Shown one piece after another: positions 63,533 through 64,000 of a stretch of 64,000 bases of DNA. Within the stretch, counting starts at the first letter, position 1; every line of letters starts with the position of its first letter. Position numbers and translations under genes: made by a program. The stretch comes from Isosphaera pallida ATCC 43644 (GTDB lineage Bacteria > Planctomycetota > Planctomycetia > Isosphaerales > Isosphaeraceae), in contig NC_014962.1 in the NCBI RefSeq assembly GCF_000186345.1, positions 4,864,450 to 4,928,449 on the forward strand, in the 5' to 3' direction. The notes beneath the pieces are model-generated. The model was not told the DNA's origin. It searched no databases and worked only from the letters and a program-made list of their open reading frames with translations.

Positions 63533-64000
63533 ATCGTCGTCTCCCCATCAGGGGAATCGCCAGCGACGTGCTGAGCCACAGCCTGCTCGACGACGGCGAC
63601 ACCCGCTCCCAAGCTCTTGACCATGCGGTCTGCCAGAAAAAGTGGGTATGGCTCGACGACAGCGGGGCTGAAAAACTGGCGTTCGATGCCGTGCAGCACC
63701 ATTGACAAGCGGGTCAGACTGGAAGCGATCGGCTTGGGCAATTCAAGCCGAATCGCCGGCACCCAATCGCATGGCCGAAAGAAGATGACACGCATGTCCG
63801 CCAAATGCTGGTTGATGAGTTTCTGCGTTTGCGCTGGGCAACTGCCCTTCGGCAGGTGGTATTCCTGGTCTTCGCCGCCAAAGTGATAGATCGGTTCGGG
63901 AGCGGTGTATTCGCCGGGGGACAAAATCAAGGTCGCCAAGGTCTTCCCATCTGTTTCCGGGAGGTCCTTGCCTGTGAGCAAGTCCGCGAGTTCGTTTCGG
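63487..64000 (-). CDS. NurA-like nuclease domain protein (5' end outside the window)
   Basis: The C-terminal 170 residues of a protein that I place in the NurA family by the segment ending VVEPYPLFLADRMVKSLG, the earlier IRLELPKPIASSL and by its position: it ends 2 nt before the herA start. NurA is a 5'-3' nuclease that works with the HerA hexamer at DNA ends. The N-terminal part, with the metal-binding Asp residues, is outside the window, so activity cannot be judged. The assignment rests on context as much as on sequence. Confidence 0.6.
   Translation of the reverse strand, partial: RNELADLLTGKDLPETDGKTLATLILSPGEYTAPEPIYHFGGEDQEYHLPKGSCPAQTQKLINQHLADMRVIFFRPCDWVPAIRLELPKPIASSLTRLSMVLHGIERQFFSPAVVEPYPLFLADRMVKSLGAGVAVVEQAVAQHVAGDSPDGETTILFLQNYRTEGGRGG

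Overview
The window looks like chromosomal DNA of a high-GC planctomycete, probably near Isosphaera or its relatives. The evidence is a DUF1559 pseudopilin, a subtilase with an N-terminal LEPR-x-LL-type motif, a giant beta-helix surface protein, FG-GAP/UnbV lipoproteins, two tail-anchored Ser/Thr kinases and a tandemly duplicated UvrA. The genus is inferred from gene content and no database was searched.

Layout. 1-4644: 3'-truncated double-length UvrA (minus). 4819-9156: a tightly coupled minus-strand operon of TolQ/ExbB, two ExbD/TolR proteins, an OB-like membrane protein and a VWA protein, mostly with 4-nt ATGA overlaps. 9367-14409: MacAB-like export operon (HlyD adaptor, ATPase, two FtsX permeases). 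14618-18299: secreted subtilase, DUF1559 pseudopilin and a small lipoprotein. 18830-23292 (plus): a coiled-coil protein with DNA-level heptad repeats, a YjhG-type aldonate dehydratase and an extended SDR. 23378-29145 (minus): M48 protease with LemA, then an osmoprotectant ABC transporter with a fused permease/binding protein. 29364-35242: HEAT protein and an AcrAB-type RND pump. 35643-40805: beta-helix giant with a near-identical internal duplication. 41103-45223: a CobB/CbiA-like protein lacking both of its key catalytic motifs, a membrane protein and a kinase. 45324-54483: CarA, a Tat-exported Gfo/Idh oxidoreductase, a GH-A-like lipoprotein and a 1,286-residue TPR/FG-GAP/UnbV lipoprotein. 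55014-59708: nitrilase-family amidase, TPR protein, kinase and SDR. 60039-60294: two tRNA-Arg genes. 60371-64000: a decayed island with FkbM and HsdM pseudogenes and a HerA-NurA pair.

Most notable signals. A cluster of ParB-binding (parS) sequences lies at 54735-54898, including one perfect TGTTTCACGTGAAACA, with further copies at 43649, 48352 and 51900. This marks the interval as a likely centromere and suggests that the replication origin is near. The CobB-like protein at 41103 keeps the family fold signature but has lost the P-loop and the glutaminase cysteine. The right end carries a HerA-NurA DNA-processing pair in which a 114-nt duplication copied the nurA/herA junction, giving herA two in-frame starts, each with its own ribosome binding site.
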